In this document: positions 7,562 through 14,867 of the stretch, in pieces | Layout of the letters: each line of letters begins with the position of its first letter | Position numbering within the stretch: position 1 is the stretch's first letter | Assembly: GCA_019416395.1 (NCBI GenBank) | Contig: DXXH01000009.1 | Span: 1-17,891, forward strand | DNA: 17,891 nt | Source of the DNA: Clostridiales bacterium | GTDB lineage: Bacteria > Bacillota > Clostridia > Oscillospirales > Acutalibacteraceae | Direction: 5' to 3' | Notes under the pieces: model-generated | The model's input: the letters and a program-made list of their open reading frames with translations, nothing else | Told to the model about the DNA's origin: nothing | Database searches by the model: none | Program-made: the position numbers and the translations under genes

Positions 7562-7579
7562 GTAGGATACTCCTACAAT
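7562..7579 (+). promoter_or_regulatory. -10 region of the ABC/kinase operon with overlapping dyad
   Basis: TACAAT (7574-7579) is the likely -10 box. TTGACC at 7548-7553 is 20 bp away, too far for an ordinary promoter, consistent with activator dependence. GTAGGA-TAC-TCCTAC (7562-7576) is a perfect 6-bp dyad overlapping the -10. Confidence 0.5.
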
Positions 7580-7598
7580 CAAAAAGGAGGTATCTTGA

Positions 7599-8513
7599 TT
7601 GGAAACTATATTGGAAACCGAAAATCTATCCAAGCGCTACCGGCATTATAAAGCCCTGGATAACCTGACCATGGTAGTACCTAAGGGCTCTATCTACGGC
7701 CTGGTGGGAAAAAATGGCGCTGGTAAAACTACTTTGATTCGAGTCGTCTGCGGACTACAAGCCCCCACGACAGGAAGTTACTCCCTTTACGGAGCCCGAT
7801 ACGGCGAAGCCAAGCTGAATCGTGTCCGCCGCCGAATGGGCGCAGTGGTGGAGACGCCCGCTCTATACCCGAACCTCACTGCAAAACAGAACCTGGAGCT
7901 GCAATACCGGGTGCTGGGTCTACCGGACAACTCCGGGATTTCCCAGCTATTGGAGCTTGTAGGTCTTTCCAACACAGGCAATAAGAAAGCTGGGAACTTT
8001 TCTCTGGGCATGAAACAGCGGTTGGGAATTGCTGTAGCCCTGTGCGGGGATCCAGATTTTCTGGTTCTTGACGAACCTGTCAATGGCCTGGATCCTCAGG
8101 GAATTGTGGAAATGCGGGAACTGATCTTGAAACTCAACCGCCAACGGCAAATCACGGTTCTGATTTCTTCCCACATCTTGGACGAGCTGTCCAAGATTGC
8201 CACCCACTATGGATTTATCGACGGTGGCCGCATGGTGAAAGAAATCAGCGCCCACGATCTGGCGTCCGCCTGCCGCAAGTGTGTCCGAGTGGAAGTGACC
8301 TCTACCCTGCCCTTAAGCAGGATCTTGGACAATTTCGGCTTGGAATACCGGGTGTTGTCCAAAACCGGAGCGGATATCTACGGGGAAGTGAACATCACTG
8401 CTTTAGTGGAGTCTCTGAAGGCGGAGAACTGCCAGCTGCTTTCCCTGAAAGAACGGGACGAGACTCTGGAAAGCTACTACATCAACCTGATTGGAGGCGG
8501 CACAAATGGGTAA
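7599..8513 (+). CDS. BcrA-like ABC transporter ATPase (antimicrobial peptide protection type)
   Basis: This is the energy-coupling subunit of an exporter formed with the permease at 8506. It carries Walker A (GKNGAGKTT, 37-45), signature NFSLGMKQR (133-141), Walker B (LVLDEP with Asp158/Glu159) and the switch His192 in SSHILDEL. The Q-loop position reads VVETPALYPNLT: a Glu (Glu85) replaces the usual Gln. This E-loop, together with FSLGMKQ, is a mark of the lantibiotic-protection (LanF) and BcrA group. Translation probably starts at TTG 7599, with AAGGAGG (7584-7590) 8 nt upstream; no ATG is better placed. The C-terminal 80 residues form the accessory region usual in BcrA proteins. The end overlaps the permease start by 8 nt. 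Confidence 0.93.
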   Translation: METILETENLSKRYRHYKALDNLTMVVPKGSIYGLVGKNGAGKTTLIRVVCGLQAPTTGSYSLYGARYGEAKLNRVRRRMGAVVETPALYPNLTAKQNLELQYRVLGLPDNSGISQLLELVGLSNTGNKKAGNFSLGMKQRLGIAVALCGDPDFLVLDEPVNGLDPQGIVEMRELILKLNRQRQITVLISSHILDELSKIATHYGFIDGGRMVKEISAHDLASACRKCVRVEVTSTLPLSRILDNFGLEYRVLSKTGADIYGEVNITALVESLKAENCQLLSLKERDETLESYYINLIGGGTNG

Positions 8514-9345
8514 TCTGCTTTCTGCCGGGCTTTACCGGCTTTTGAGAAGCAAGGTGTTTTATGTGGGATTGGCGTCTATGGCATTGATTGAAGTCTGGTT
8601 CCTCATGAACGCCTCTGGCTCTGCCATCGTGGAAGGCATGGAGCGCCAAAGCTTTTTCGGATTTTTGGAAATGTTGATCTTTGTGGCCGCCACCTTTTGC
8701 GGTTTATTCCTAGGAGCGGAGTTTTCCAACGGCACGCTGCGCAACAAGTTAATTTTGGGCCACACAAAAGCCCAAGTCTATTCTTCCCATGTATTTTTGT
8801 CCGCCCTGGCTGGCCTGTGTTTTTGCATCGTATCTATCGCTGCCGGGTTATTGTTTGGTTTGCTGTCTAAACGAACGTTTACGCTGGACGCTGGCGAACT
8901 TTTCGGCTATTTTGTCTGCTCTTTTCTGATCGTCCTGGCCATATCATCTCTTTCGGCCATGATCGCCACTTTGTTCACAAATCGATCGGCAGGAATCGTG
9001 GTGAATTTATTGTTGGCCATTGCGCTTCTCTTTTCCGCATCCTACATTGTCAACGCACTGCACCAGCCGGAAACCATTCCCCAATCCTCAACTATTACGC
9101 AAAATGGCATTACACTGTATTCCGTAGACCCCACTTTGCCGGAAATACCCAACCCCGCCTATCCCCGGGGAGCATGGAGAGCGATACTCCAATTCCTGTG
9201 GGACTTCCTTCCCACTTGCCAAGGCATGCAGTTAGCTACTGTGGAAGTAGACTCTTTCTGGACCTTAGGGCTGTATTGTCTGCTGTTTATCGCCCTCACC
9301 ACAGGGGTGGGCCTTGTCCTATTTCAGCACAAGGATATCAAATAA
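8506..9345 (+). CDS. ABC-2 type permease of the peptide-protection transporter
   Basis: This is the membrane partner of the upstream ATPase, 279 residues with about six membrane helices (approximately 17-36, 53-72, 96-119, 131-157, 161-183 and a last one near 255-272). After helix 2 it has the NGTLRNKLILGHTKAQVYSS segment, a conserved cytoplasmic coupling element in BcrB/LanE-type permeases. The long outer loop between helices 5 and 6 (IPNPAYPRG...DFLPTCQG) is also typical. The ATG at 8506 has GGAGG 8 nt upstream and overlaps the ATPase stop (ATGGGTAA), indicating translational coupling; an in-frame TTG at 8491 was rejected. Only one permease gene is present, so it probably acts as a homodimer, as in BcrAB, rather than as a LanEG pair. 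Confidence 0.9.
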   Translation: MGNLLSAGLYRLLRSKVFYVGLASMALIEVWFLMNASGSAIVEGMERQSFFGFLEMLIFVAATFCGLFLGAEFSNGTLRNKLILGHTKAQVYSSHVFLSALAGLCFCIVSIAAGLLFGLLSKRTFTLDAGELFGYFVCSFLIVLAISSLSAMIATLFTNRSAGIVVNLLLAIALLFSASYIVNALHQPETIPQSSTITQNGITLYSVDPTLPEIPNPAYPRGAWRAILQFLWDFLPTCQGMQLATVEVDSFWTLGLYCLLFIALTTGVGLVLFQHKDIK

Positions 9346-9349
9346 GGCT

Positions 9350-9421
9350 GTGGAAGCGCTGGTGATGGTTGTTTTGCTATTGCTGGCTTTGGGTGGTCGG
9401 CTAATTTTTCAAGGAAGGTAG
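9350..9421 (+). CDS. Candidate 23-residue membrane peptide between permease and kinase
   Basis: A short ORF starts at GTG 9350, 4 nt after the permease stop, and ends 10 nt before the kinase ATG. It encodes one continuous hydrophobic helix (VMVVLLLLALGG) followed by RLIFQGR, an inside-positive tail. An alternative start is ATG 9365 (18 residues). The ribosome binding site is weak (AAGGAT at 9331, or TAAGG overlapping the permease stop), so translational coupling would be needed. It fills an otherwise unexplained gap and its codons are consistent with a membrane segment, but no known family is recognised. It could interact with the sensor kinase, which has no sensory domain. Confidence 0.4.
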   Translation: MEALVMVVLLLLALGGRLIFQGR

Positions 9422-9431
9422 GCGGTGAAAG

Positions 9432-10334
9432 ATGGTTTGGCTCTGGGTGGCAGTAGCCGTCCTGGCATTGGCCGTGGGGATCTTGGGCCTAAAAGTAGCC
9501 CTGATGCGCCACGCTGTCCATGTTCTGCGCCAGGATTTACTGGAGCACCGGAAGCAGGATACCAACACCCTGCTGACTCTTTCCTGCCGGGACAAAGAGC
9601 TGCGCAAGCTCACTTCCTGCCTGAATGAGGAACTGCGGCAGCTCCGCCAGGACCGGCTACGCTACCAACAGGGAGACCGGGAATTAAAAGAAGCGGTGGT
9701 AAATATCTCTCACGACCTGCGCACACCTTTAACTGCTCTGTCCGGATATTTGGAACTGCTGAAAGACCAACAACTGACTGGGGATACGGCACGCTATTTG
9801 GAACAGATCCAACGCCGTACCCAGGCCATGAAGCGGCTCACCGAAGAGCTGTTTCGCTATTCTGTGGTAGTTTCCGAAGCGATACAGCTTCAACCGGTCG
9901 ATCTTTGTCGGGCAGTGGAAGAATCCTTGCTCTCCTTCTACGGAGCCATGGAACAACGCGGCATGGAACCGGAAGTGTGTCTGCCAGAAAAGCCGGTGAT
10001 TCGCCGGTTGGATCCGGCAGCGCTCAACCGGGTGCTGGGAAATATCCTTACAAACGCACTCCGGTATAGTCCTGGAGATTTGTCCGTTATCCTGGATCAA
10101 AATGGTCGGCTGGCCTTTTCCAACACCGCTCCAGACCTGGACCCGGTGGCAGCAGGGCGGCTGTTTGACCGTTTCTACACTGTAGAAACAGCGCAAAACT
10201 CTACCGGGCTGGGGCTTTCTATTGCCAAAGACCTGACCCAGCGGATGGGCGGTGAAATCGGCGCTGATTACCAGCAGGGCAGACTGACCCTGTGGGTGCA
10301 ATTTCCCGAAAAGGAGCCTTCTTTGTCCACATAG
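9432..10334 (+). CDS. Sensor histidine kinase with a single membrane helix
   Basis: This is the kinase partner of the response regulator at 6845, 300 residues. It has one N-terminal membrane helix (about 2-22), no extracellular domain, and a coiled-coil-like linker (30-88). The dimerisation/phosphoacceptor domain has His94 in NISHDLRTPLTALSGY. The ATPase domain shows an N-box (GNILTNALRYSP, 203-214), an F-box (LFDRFYT) and a G2 box (STGLGLSIAK). The usual G1 box DxGxG is replaced by SNTAPDLD (230-237), a variation I know from kinases next to BcrA-like transporters. Without a sensor domain it probably reads the ABC transporter or the membrane itself. The ATG at 9432 has only weak purine-rich sequence upstream. 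It is the last gene of the module. Confidence 0.93.
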   Translation: MVWLWVAVAVLALAVGILGLKVALMRHAVHVLRQDLLEHRKQDTNTLLTLSCRDKELRKLTSCLNEELRQLRQDRLRYQQGDRELKEAVVNISHDLRTPLTALSGYLELLKDQQLTGDTARYLEQIQRRTQAMKRLTEELFRYSVVVSEAIQLQPVDLCRAVEESLLSFYGAMEQRGMEPEVCLPEKPVIRRLDPAALNRVLGNILTNALRYSPGDLSVILDQNGRLAFSNTAPDLDPVAAGRLFDRFYTVETAQNSTGLGLSIAKDLTQRMGGEIGADYQQGRLTLWVQFPEKEPSLST

Positions 10335-10446
10335 AAAATACAGTTTCCCACATCAATAATCGTTTTGCCTTACGTAGCTTTACTATCCCACCAAAACCAC
10401 TTTCATTCAGTTTCGCGGCAGAGTGTCATCATTAAAGAAATATGCT
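10335..10446. other. Spacer after the kinase gene, no feature seen
   Basis: These 112 nt between the kinase stop and the terminator contain no ORF with a ribosome binding site and no recognisable repeat. Confidence 0.5.
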
Positions 10447-10487
10447 AAATCCCCCCAAGCTTTTCACAGGGAAACTTGGGGGGATTT
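10447..10487. terminator. Bidirectional terminator between convergent operons
   Basis: AAATCCCCCCAAG (10447-10459) and CTTGGGGGGATTT (10475-10487) form a perfect 13-bp stem with a 15-nt loop. T-rich sequence follows on both strands (TTTTACT on the plus side; ATTTCTTT a little way beyond the stem on the minus side). It lies between the plus-strand kinase operon and the minus-strand importer operon and can serve both. Confidence 0.88.
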
Positions 10488-10578
10488 GGTTTTACTCATC
10501 TATATTTTGCTTGTTACAAATCACGAAAGCAAGGATTTTTTCCCACATTCAATTCAATGGTTGTCCACCCATCCGATC

Positions 10579-11013
10579 CTATGGTTGACTGCTTTGCGAG
10601 ACAGATTGCCCAGGACTTGCAGGGGCTTTCTCCAGCCGGACTTCCATACCGTCGTAATAATTGGGATCGGAAATGGCAACGGCCACAGGTGCCAATAAGT
10701 TTTCAATGTCGTAAACAATGGTATGGTTCTCGTCCTCAGGGCGGTGACCACTAACTTTCCATTGCCGCAGAATATACCGTTTTCCCCAAGGGCCGTTCTC
10801 CTGCTCCACATAGTTGAGCAAAAGGCCGCCGTCCGGGCTTTTCACCAAAGACTCGTTGGGCACCACTACCCCGTCGATAGGAGCTAGTGTCACCACGGGC
10901 AGTCTCTGCACATATCCGGTCTGACTGTACACGGTAGCGCCAACCACCACAAGTAAGTACAGCGCTCCCACACACAACACCAGGATCCTTCGGAAACGTG
11001 CTTTCTCTTTCAT
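10579..11013 (-). CDS. Small membrane-anchored protein resembling an efflux-adaptor membrane-proximal domain
   Basis: The protein has 144 residues: a basic N-terminus, one membrane helix (about 10-29), and an extracytoplasmic beta-rich domain (35-128) with a Ser/Pro/Gln tail. The order VVVPNESLV, LNYVEQENGPWGKRYILRQWKV, TIVYDIENLL, AVAISDPNYYDGMEVRL resembles the last, membrane-proximal barrel of HlyD/RND-type adaptor proteins in Clostridia (pattern VP..AL, V.E..G..GK.Y...R..V, DG..V). The lipoyl and helical-hairpin domains of a real adaptor are absent. AAGGAGG lies 7 nt before the ATG. It starts 12 nt after the MalG-like permease stop, so it is the last gene of the sugar importer operon. Its role is unknown; it may support or modulate the importer. 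The resemblance is by eye only. Confidence 0.75.
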   Translation of the reverse strand: MKEKARFRRILVLCVGALYLLVVVGATVYSQTGYVQRLPVVTLAPIDGVVVPNESLVKSPDGGLLLNYVEQENGPWGKRYILRQWKVSGHRPEDENHTIVYDIENLLAPVAVAISDPNYYDGMEVRLEKAPASPGQSVSQSSQP

Positions 11014-11025
11014 ACAGCAGCCTCC

Positions 11026-11898
11026 TTACGCCTTCACTCCGGACAAGGCAATCCCCTCTGCCAGGTAATCCTGTCCCAAAAAGAATACCACTAACGCCGG
11101 GATCAGATAGAACACGGATACCGCGAAAAACATTCCTGGATCTCCGGTAACTACTTCCCCCAGGTACACCGACAAGGGATTGTCATAGGTATTTTTAAGA
11201 AACACCACGGCCTGATCCACAATATTCCAGTTATCCGCGAAAAGCAGCACCGCCAAAGCAGCCACCACCGAGGTGAGATTGGGCCGCACAATATACCGGT
11301 AGGCCTGATAGGCGCCTGCTCCGTCCAATTGAGCAGCTTCCAGGCATTCTTTGGGAAAATTCTTCAACTGCTGCCGTACCAGGAACACGCCTAAGGGATG
11401 AAACAGCGCCGGCAGGATAATGGCCAAGTAATTCCCCCGGATGCCCAGCCAACCAGCCACAATAAAATTGGGCACCAAAAGAATCTGCGTGGGCATAAGC
11501 ATGACAATGATATATCCAAAGTAGATGGCTTCCTTATATTTCCAACGGATACTCTCCAGGCCGAACGCAGCCAGCGGAGCCAAAAGGCACTGTCCTGCAA
11601 GCACCGGCACTACCAGGATCACCGAGTTCCAAAACATGCGAAGATAATCCGGGCTGTTGAGCAGAAGTTCCTCGTACTGGCTCAAAGTGGGACGCTCAGG
11701 AATTAAGCCAAACCGTACAAAGTGAATCCCGCTGGAAATAAAGTCCCCGGCGTTTTCTGCCGTAATCTCTGCTGTGTAGCGGCCGGCGATCTCCGGGCCG
11801 CTCATAAAGGAACTGGCAACGGTAAACACAATGGGAAACAGGGCCACTAAAGCTGACACCACAATAAAAACAGTGGATACAATATGCCGTTTCGCCAT
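11026..11898 (-). CDS. CUT1 sugar ABC transporter permease (MalG-type)
   Basis: This is one of two membrane subunits of the second sugar importer, 290 residues. It has a first helix at about 9-30, then an extracytoplasmic stretch of about 60 residues (33-92) longer than in the classical MalG proteins I have in mind, five further helices, and the EAA coupling loop EAAQLDGAGAYQAYRYI (from Glu187). It ends GIALSGVKA, like many MalG proteins. GGAGGGG lies just upstream of the ATG at 11898. The gene follows the MalF-like permease by 13 nt and precedes the small membrane protein by 12 nt, so the four genes form one transcript. The substrate cannot be read from the sequence. Confidence 0.93.
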   Translation of the reverse strand: MAKRHIVSTVFIVVSALVALFPIVFTVASSFMSGPEIAGRYTAEITAENAGDFISSGIHFVRFGLIPERPTLSQYEELLLNSPDYLRMFWNSVILVVPVLAGQCLLAPLAAFGLESIRWKYKEAIYFGYIIVMLMPTQILLVPNFIVAGWLGIRGNYLAIILPALFHPLGVFLVRQQLKNFPKECLEAAQLDGAGAYQAYRYIVRPNLTSVVAALAVLLFADNWNIVDQAVVFLKNTYDNPLSVYLGEVVTGDPGMFFAVSVFYLIPALVVFFLGQDYLAEGIALSGVKA

Positions 11899-11911
11899 GG
11901 TTTTCCCCTCC

Positions 11912-12766
11912 TCACTGGTAGGCGTCGGTCACCCGTTTCTGAGCGTAGAACACCAGAAGCAGCACCGCGCGCAGCACTAAAAACAACAGGTAGGCCGCAC
12001 TGGACAGTTTCTGCATATTCAGGGCAATAAACTGGTTGTTCATGTAGTGCTGCAACATATAGATGTCCGGGTTGGGATAAGCCCCGTACAGCATGTACAC
12101 CTCTTTGTATACTTTAAAATTGTTGACAATGCTCATGAGCAGCACCACAAATGTGGTGGGTGACAGGTAGATCCAGGTCACGTTCCAGAATTGTTTCCAG
12201 GCTCCGGCCCCTTCCAGTTCCATCTGTTCGTAGTAAGTTTTGGAGATCCAGTTGAGTCCTGACCAAAACAACACAATGTTATAGCTCACATTTTTCCACA
12301 GAAAGATCACCACCAGGACACCTAAGGGCCACTGATTTTGCGAAACCCATGGGTGGGAAAAACCCAACTTTAAAAGCGTTTCGTTCCACAGGCCGTTACT
12401 CCCGAAAAGCACCTTCCAAAAATAAACAATGGTTCCCGAAGGCACCACCAGAGGCAACAAAAGAGCCATAGTGGCAATTACCCGTCCCTTTTTCATCTGC
12501 TGCAAACAGATGGACAACACCAGCGACAAAGCCATGCCCAAAGGCACTGAAAACAACATAAATACTGCGCTGTTCCAGGCAGCGTTGCGAAACAGGGGAT
12601 TTGATAAAGTTTCGGTGAAATTTTTCAGCCCCACAAAGTTTTGGTTTGCGATATTGTCTGTAAGGGCATACCACAGGGAGTATCCGAAAGGCACTATGTA
12701 AAACACCAGCACTCCCAAAAGGCTGGGCAGCAAAAACAGCCAATAGATCCCGTTTTTCCGTTTCAC
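11912..12766 (-). CDS. CUT1 sugar ABC transporter permease (MalF-type) with degenerate EAA loop
   Basis: This is the other membrane subunit of the second importer, 284 residues with six predicted helices starting with YWLFLLPSLLGVLVFYIVPF (8-27). The coupling loop reads EQMELEGAGAWKQFW (Glu180 onward): the two alanines of the EAA motif are Gln-Met and the later LP is LSP, while the key Gly187 is kept. Whether this alters ATPase docking is unknown. The start is GTG at 12766 with GAGGAGGGG about 7 nt upstream; no ATG is better placed. It lies 12 nt downstream of the binding-protein gene. As in the first importer, no ATPase is encoded nearby. Confidence 0.92.
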   Translation of the reverse strand: MKRKNGIYWLFLLPSLLGVLVFYIVPFGYSLWYALTDNIANQNFVGLKNFTETLSNPLFRNAAWNSAVFMLFSVPLGMALSLVLSICLQQMKKGRVIATMALLLPLVVPSGTIVYFWKVLFGSNGLWNETLLKLGFSHPWVSQNQWPLGVLVVIFLWKNVSYNIVLFWSGLNWISKTYYEQMELEGAGAWKQFWNVTWIYLSPTTFVVLLMSIVNNFKVYKEVYMLYGAYPNPDIYMLQHYMNNQFIALNMQKLSSAAYLLFLVLRAVLLLVFYAQKRVTDAYQ

Positions 12767-12778
12767 AGCAACCCCTCC

Positions 12779-14341
12779 TCACTCGTTGAGCTGTATGGTC
12801 GCCCGGCCCTGGATCTTCTCCGCACACTCTTCTGGGGTGGTGAGCCGGTTGAGGTAAAACTCGTCGATAAACTCCTGGGCATCTACATTGTAGTACTCTA
12901 CCGCCACCGGGGAACGGGAAAGGACTTCATCTACCAAACCCATATACTCATCTACATCCATTTGCCATACGGACGTGACAAACCCATCTTCCACCATACT
13001 GAACCCGGTCCCGTCAGAGGCATCTTCCGCCATGGTACGCATATTGTGGCAATTGATGGGAAAATCGTAGGTATAATACCAGGGGTAACCCTCCTCCACC
13101 AGCCTGGGCTCCTCCCGGTCGCTGAGGCAATATTTTATAAATTCCCAGGCCAGCTCCTTATTCTGCAAGCATGAAGGCATGATGAAAGCTTCATTGGTCC
13201 CAATCCCCTGCTGCCCTTTGGAATTGGTAAGGGGGTAAGGCCCGGCCAGATATTCCAAAGGCTTATATTGAGTGAGCAGTGCAGAGGGCCGGGCATCGTG
13301 AAGCACAGCAAAAAAGGGCTTAGAGCGGGTAAAGGCCTGGATCACGTCCTCATTTTCCTCTTCATACAGGGTGTAATAAGCGCCATAACGGCCAGTGTAT
13401 TGGTACCGCAACGCCTCGATGGCGTAAGGAACAAGAGAGTACCTGCCTGTAAGCTCCGGAGATAAATCCGGCTCCTCATTCTGGATATCCAGCAGTTTAG
13501 TAAGGTAATCCACGAAAGGCTGACTGGCAAAGGTACAGGTACGGTCCATCAAATCCATATAGGCGGTACGTTCCAGAAAGAACATCTGGTCCACCGAAGG
13601 GCTGTTGAAGAAAAGACCCAACTCGGGGTTCTGTTCCCGGGCCCGCTGGTACCACTCCATCACCTGGGTAGTGCTCACGAACCGGATACTGTCTGGGTCT
13701 ACCCCAATGCTTTCTAACAGCTTCCGGTCAAAGCAGATCGCGGAGTAGGTAAAGGACTGGGGAAGCACTGTCTGCCGCCCGTCCACCTGGAACACCTCCA
13801 AAACAGGCTGGTAGAACGTATCCTGCGAGAACTCCGGGGTATTTCGCAGAAACGGGCCGAAATCTTCCAGCACTCCACTGGTGGAGAGCGCAGGCACATT
13901 GAGGCCACCATTCTCGTTATCGTAGAAGATATAATCTGCCATTCCGGAAGCCATATCCACGCGCATTTCTTCAAAAAAAGCGTCCCGGGCAGCCCACTGG
14001 TCTTCTTTCGTCACCTTGCTCAAATCCCAAAAACCAAACTCCCACTGGATATTGACCTTCACCGCAGGGTGGCGGGACATAAATTCCCTGGCCAAGCACT
14101 CAATGTGGGCATCCCAATTATCCTGCCAGAATCCCCGCAGGGTGATCTCCCCTTGCAGAGTATCTCCCGGCTCCGGGGTCCTGTTTAGGTAGCGCCATGA
14201 TCCCGGCTCCGGTGATGGGGGCAACTGCGCCACTCGTTCCTCCACCAGTTGGCTGTAGAGCGCATCACCCTCACTTTGGCACCCCAAGCAGCCCAACAGC
14301 AAACATAAGGCCAATACGGAAGAAATCAGACGGCGTTTCAT
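12779..14341 (-). CDS. Lipoprotein substrate-binding protein of the second sugar importer
   Basis: This extracellular family-1 solute-binding protein has 520 residues. The signal peptide KRRLISSVLALCLLLGC carries lipobox LLGC (Cys18; a second LGC at Cys21 is possible). The mature protein shows typical binding-protein segments such as LAREFMSRHPAVKVNIQW and FIMPSCLQNKELAWEFIKYC. The start at ATG 14341 was preferred to a TTG-initiated extension from 14374 because GAGGAGG lies 8 nt upstream and the signal peptide begins correctly there. It is the first gene of the operon, behind a strong promoter at 14407-14434. No hydrolase gene is adjacent within the operon, so the sugar is unidentified; the GH38-like protein nearby makes a mannoside or host-glycan fragment possible. 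Confidence 0.92.
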   Translation of the reverse strand: MKRRLISSVLALCLLLGCLGCQSEGDALYSQLVEERVAQLPPSPEPGSWRYLNRTPEPGDTLQGEITLRGFWQDNWDAHIECLAREFMSRHPAVKVNIQWEFGFWDLSKVTKEDQWAARDAFFEEMRVDMASGMADYIFYDNENGGLNVPALSTSGVLEDFGPFLRNTPEFSQDTFYQPVLEVFQVDGRQTVLPQSFTYSAICFDRKLLESIGVDPDSIRFVSTTQVMEWYQRAREQNPELGLFFNSPSVDQMFFLERTAYMDLMDRTCTFASQPFVDYLTKLLDIQNEEPDLSPELTGRYSLVPYAIEALRYQYTGRYGAYYTLYEEENEDVIQAFTRSKPFFAVLHDARPSALLTQYKPLEYLAGPYPLTNSKGQQGIGTNEAFIMPSCLQNKELAWEFIKYCLSDREEPRLVEEGYPWYYTYDFPINCHNMRTMAEDASDGTGFSMVEDGFVTSVWQMDVDEYMGLVDEVLSRSPVAVEYYNVDAQEFIDEFYLNRLTTPEECAEKIQGRATIQLNE

Positions 14342-14406
14342 GGGAAAGCCTCCTCGACGCAGCAAACAGTACAATTTCTTTTATAAATTAGAATTATTTT
14401 AGTCTT

Positions 14407-14434
14407 ATTATACCACTCCCATGTGCATAGTCAA
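14407..14434 (-). promoter_or_regulatory. Sigma-A promoter of the second importer operon
   Basis: On the minus strand TTGACT (14429-14434), 16 bp, TATAAT (14407-14412). Upstream of it AGACTTT occurs twice, 10 bp apart (14464-14470 and 14454-14460), a possible activator site. Confidence 0.8.
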
Positions 14435-14489
14435 GAGAACCGCTACGTGTTACAAAGTCTGAAAAAGTCTTTTTTCTTTCCAAACTTTC

Positions 14490-14840
14490 AAAATCAATGG
14501 GATGGTGTTTGTTCGCATTATGCTCCCCTTATCCGTTCCGGTCATTGCAACCATCGGTCTGTTTATCGGCCTTACATATTGGAATGATTGGATCAATGGT
14601 CTGTACTATCTGACCACTCCGAAACTTTATAGCATTCAAAACTTGCTGATTCAAATGATGGACAATATCCAATTTCTGAATTCTGGCGCAGCTGCAGGAA
14701 TTGTGGGAGCAGTCAAGCTTCCCAGCACGGCCGTACGTATGGCAATGGGTGTGGTGGGGATTATCCCTGTCCTGCTGATCTATCCGTTCATACAGAAATA
14801 TTTGAACCGTGGTACTGTGATCGGCGCTGTAAAAGGCTGA
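14490..14840 (+). pseudogene. 5'-truncated CUT1 permease remnant
   Basis: The open frame at 14502-14840 encodes only the last third (about 105-112 residues) of a MalG/YtcP-type sugar permease. The recognisable part begins right after the EAA loop position with RIMLPLSVPVIATIGLF, continues through YWNDWINGLYYLTTPKLYS and LPSTAVRMA, and ends with IQKYLNRGTVIGAVKG, the normal C-terminus. The upstream two thirds are missing: the frame closes at 14460-14462 and the sequence there is AT-rich promoter DNA of the opposite operon. No ribosome binding site precedes the ATG at 14502. The intact end and following terminator suggest it was the last gene of a transporter operon lost by deletion or replacement. 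It is unlikely to function alone. Confidence 0.85.
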
Positions 14841-14867
14841 TCATTGTTTTCCAAAAACTTTCCCTAA

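Noticed and set aside
10507..10541. Second terminator (TTGCTT/AAGCAA then T6)
   Set aside because: A 6-bp AT-rich stem with a 14-nt loop is weak, and the strong terminator at 10447-10487 already accounts for both operons.
14342..14374. N-terminal extension of the second binding protein
   Set aside because: It would start at TTG without a ribosome binding site and place charged residues before the signal peptide; ATG 14341 has GAGGAGG 8 nt upstream.
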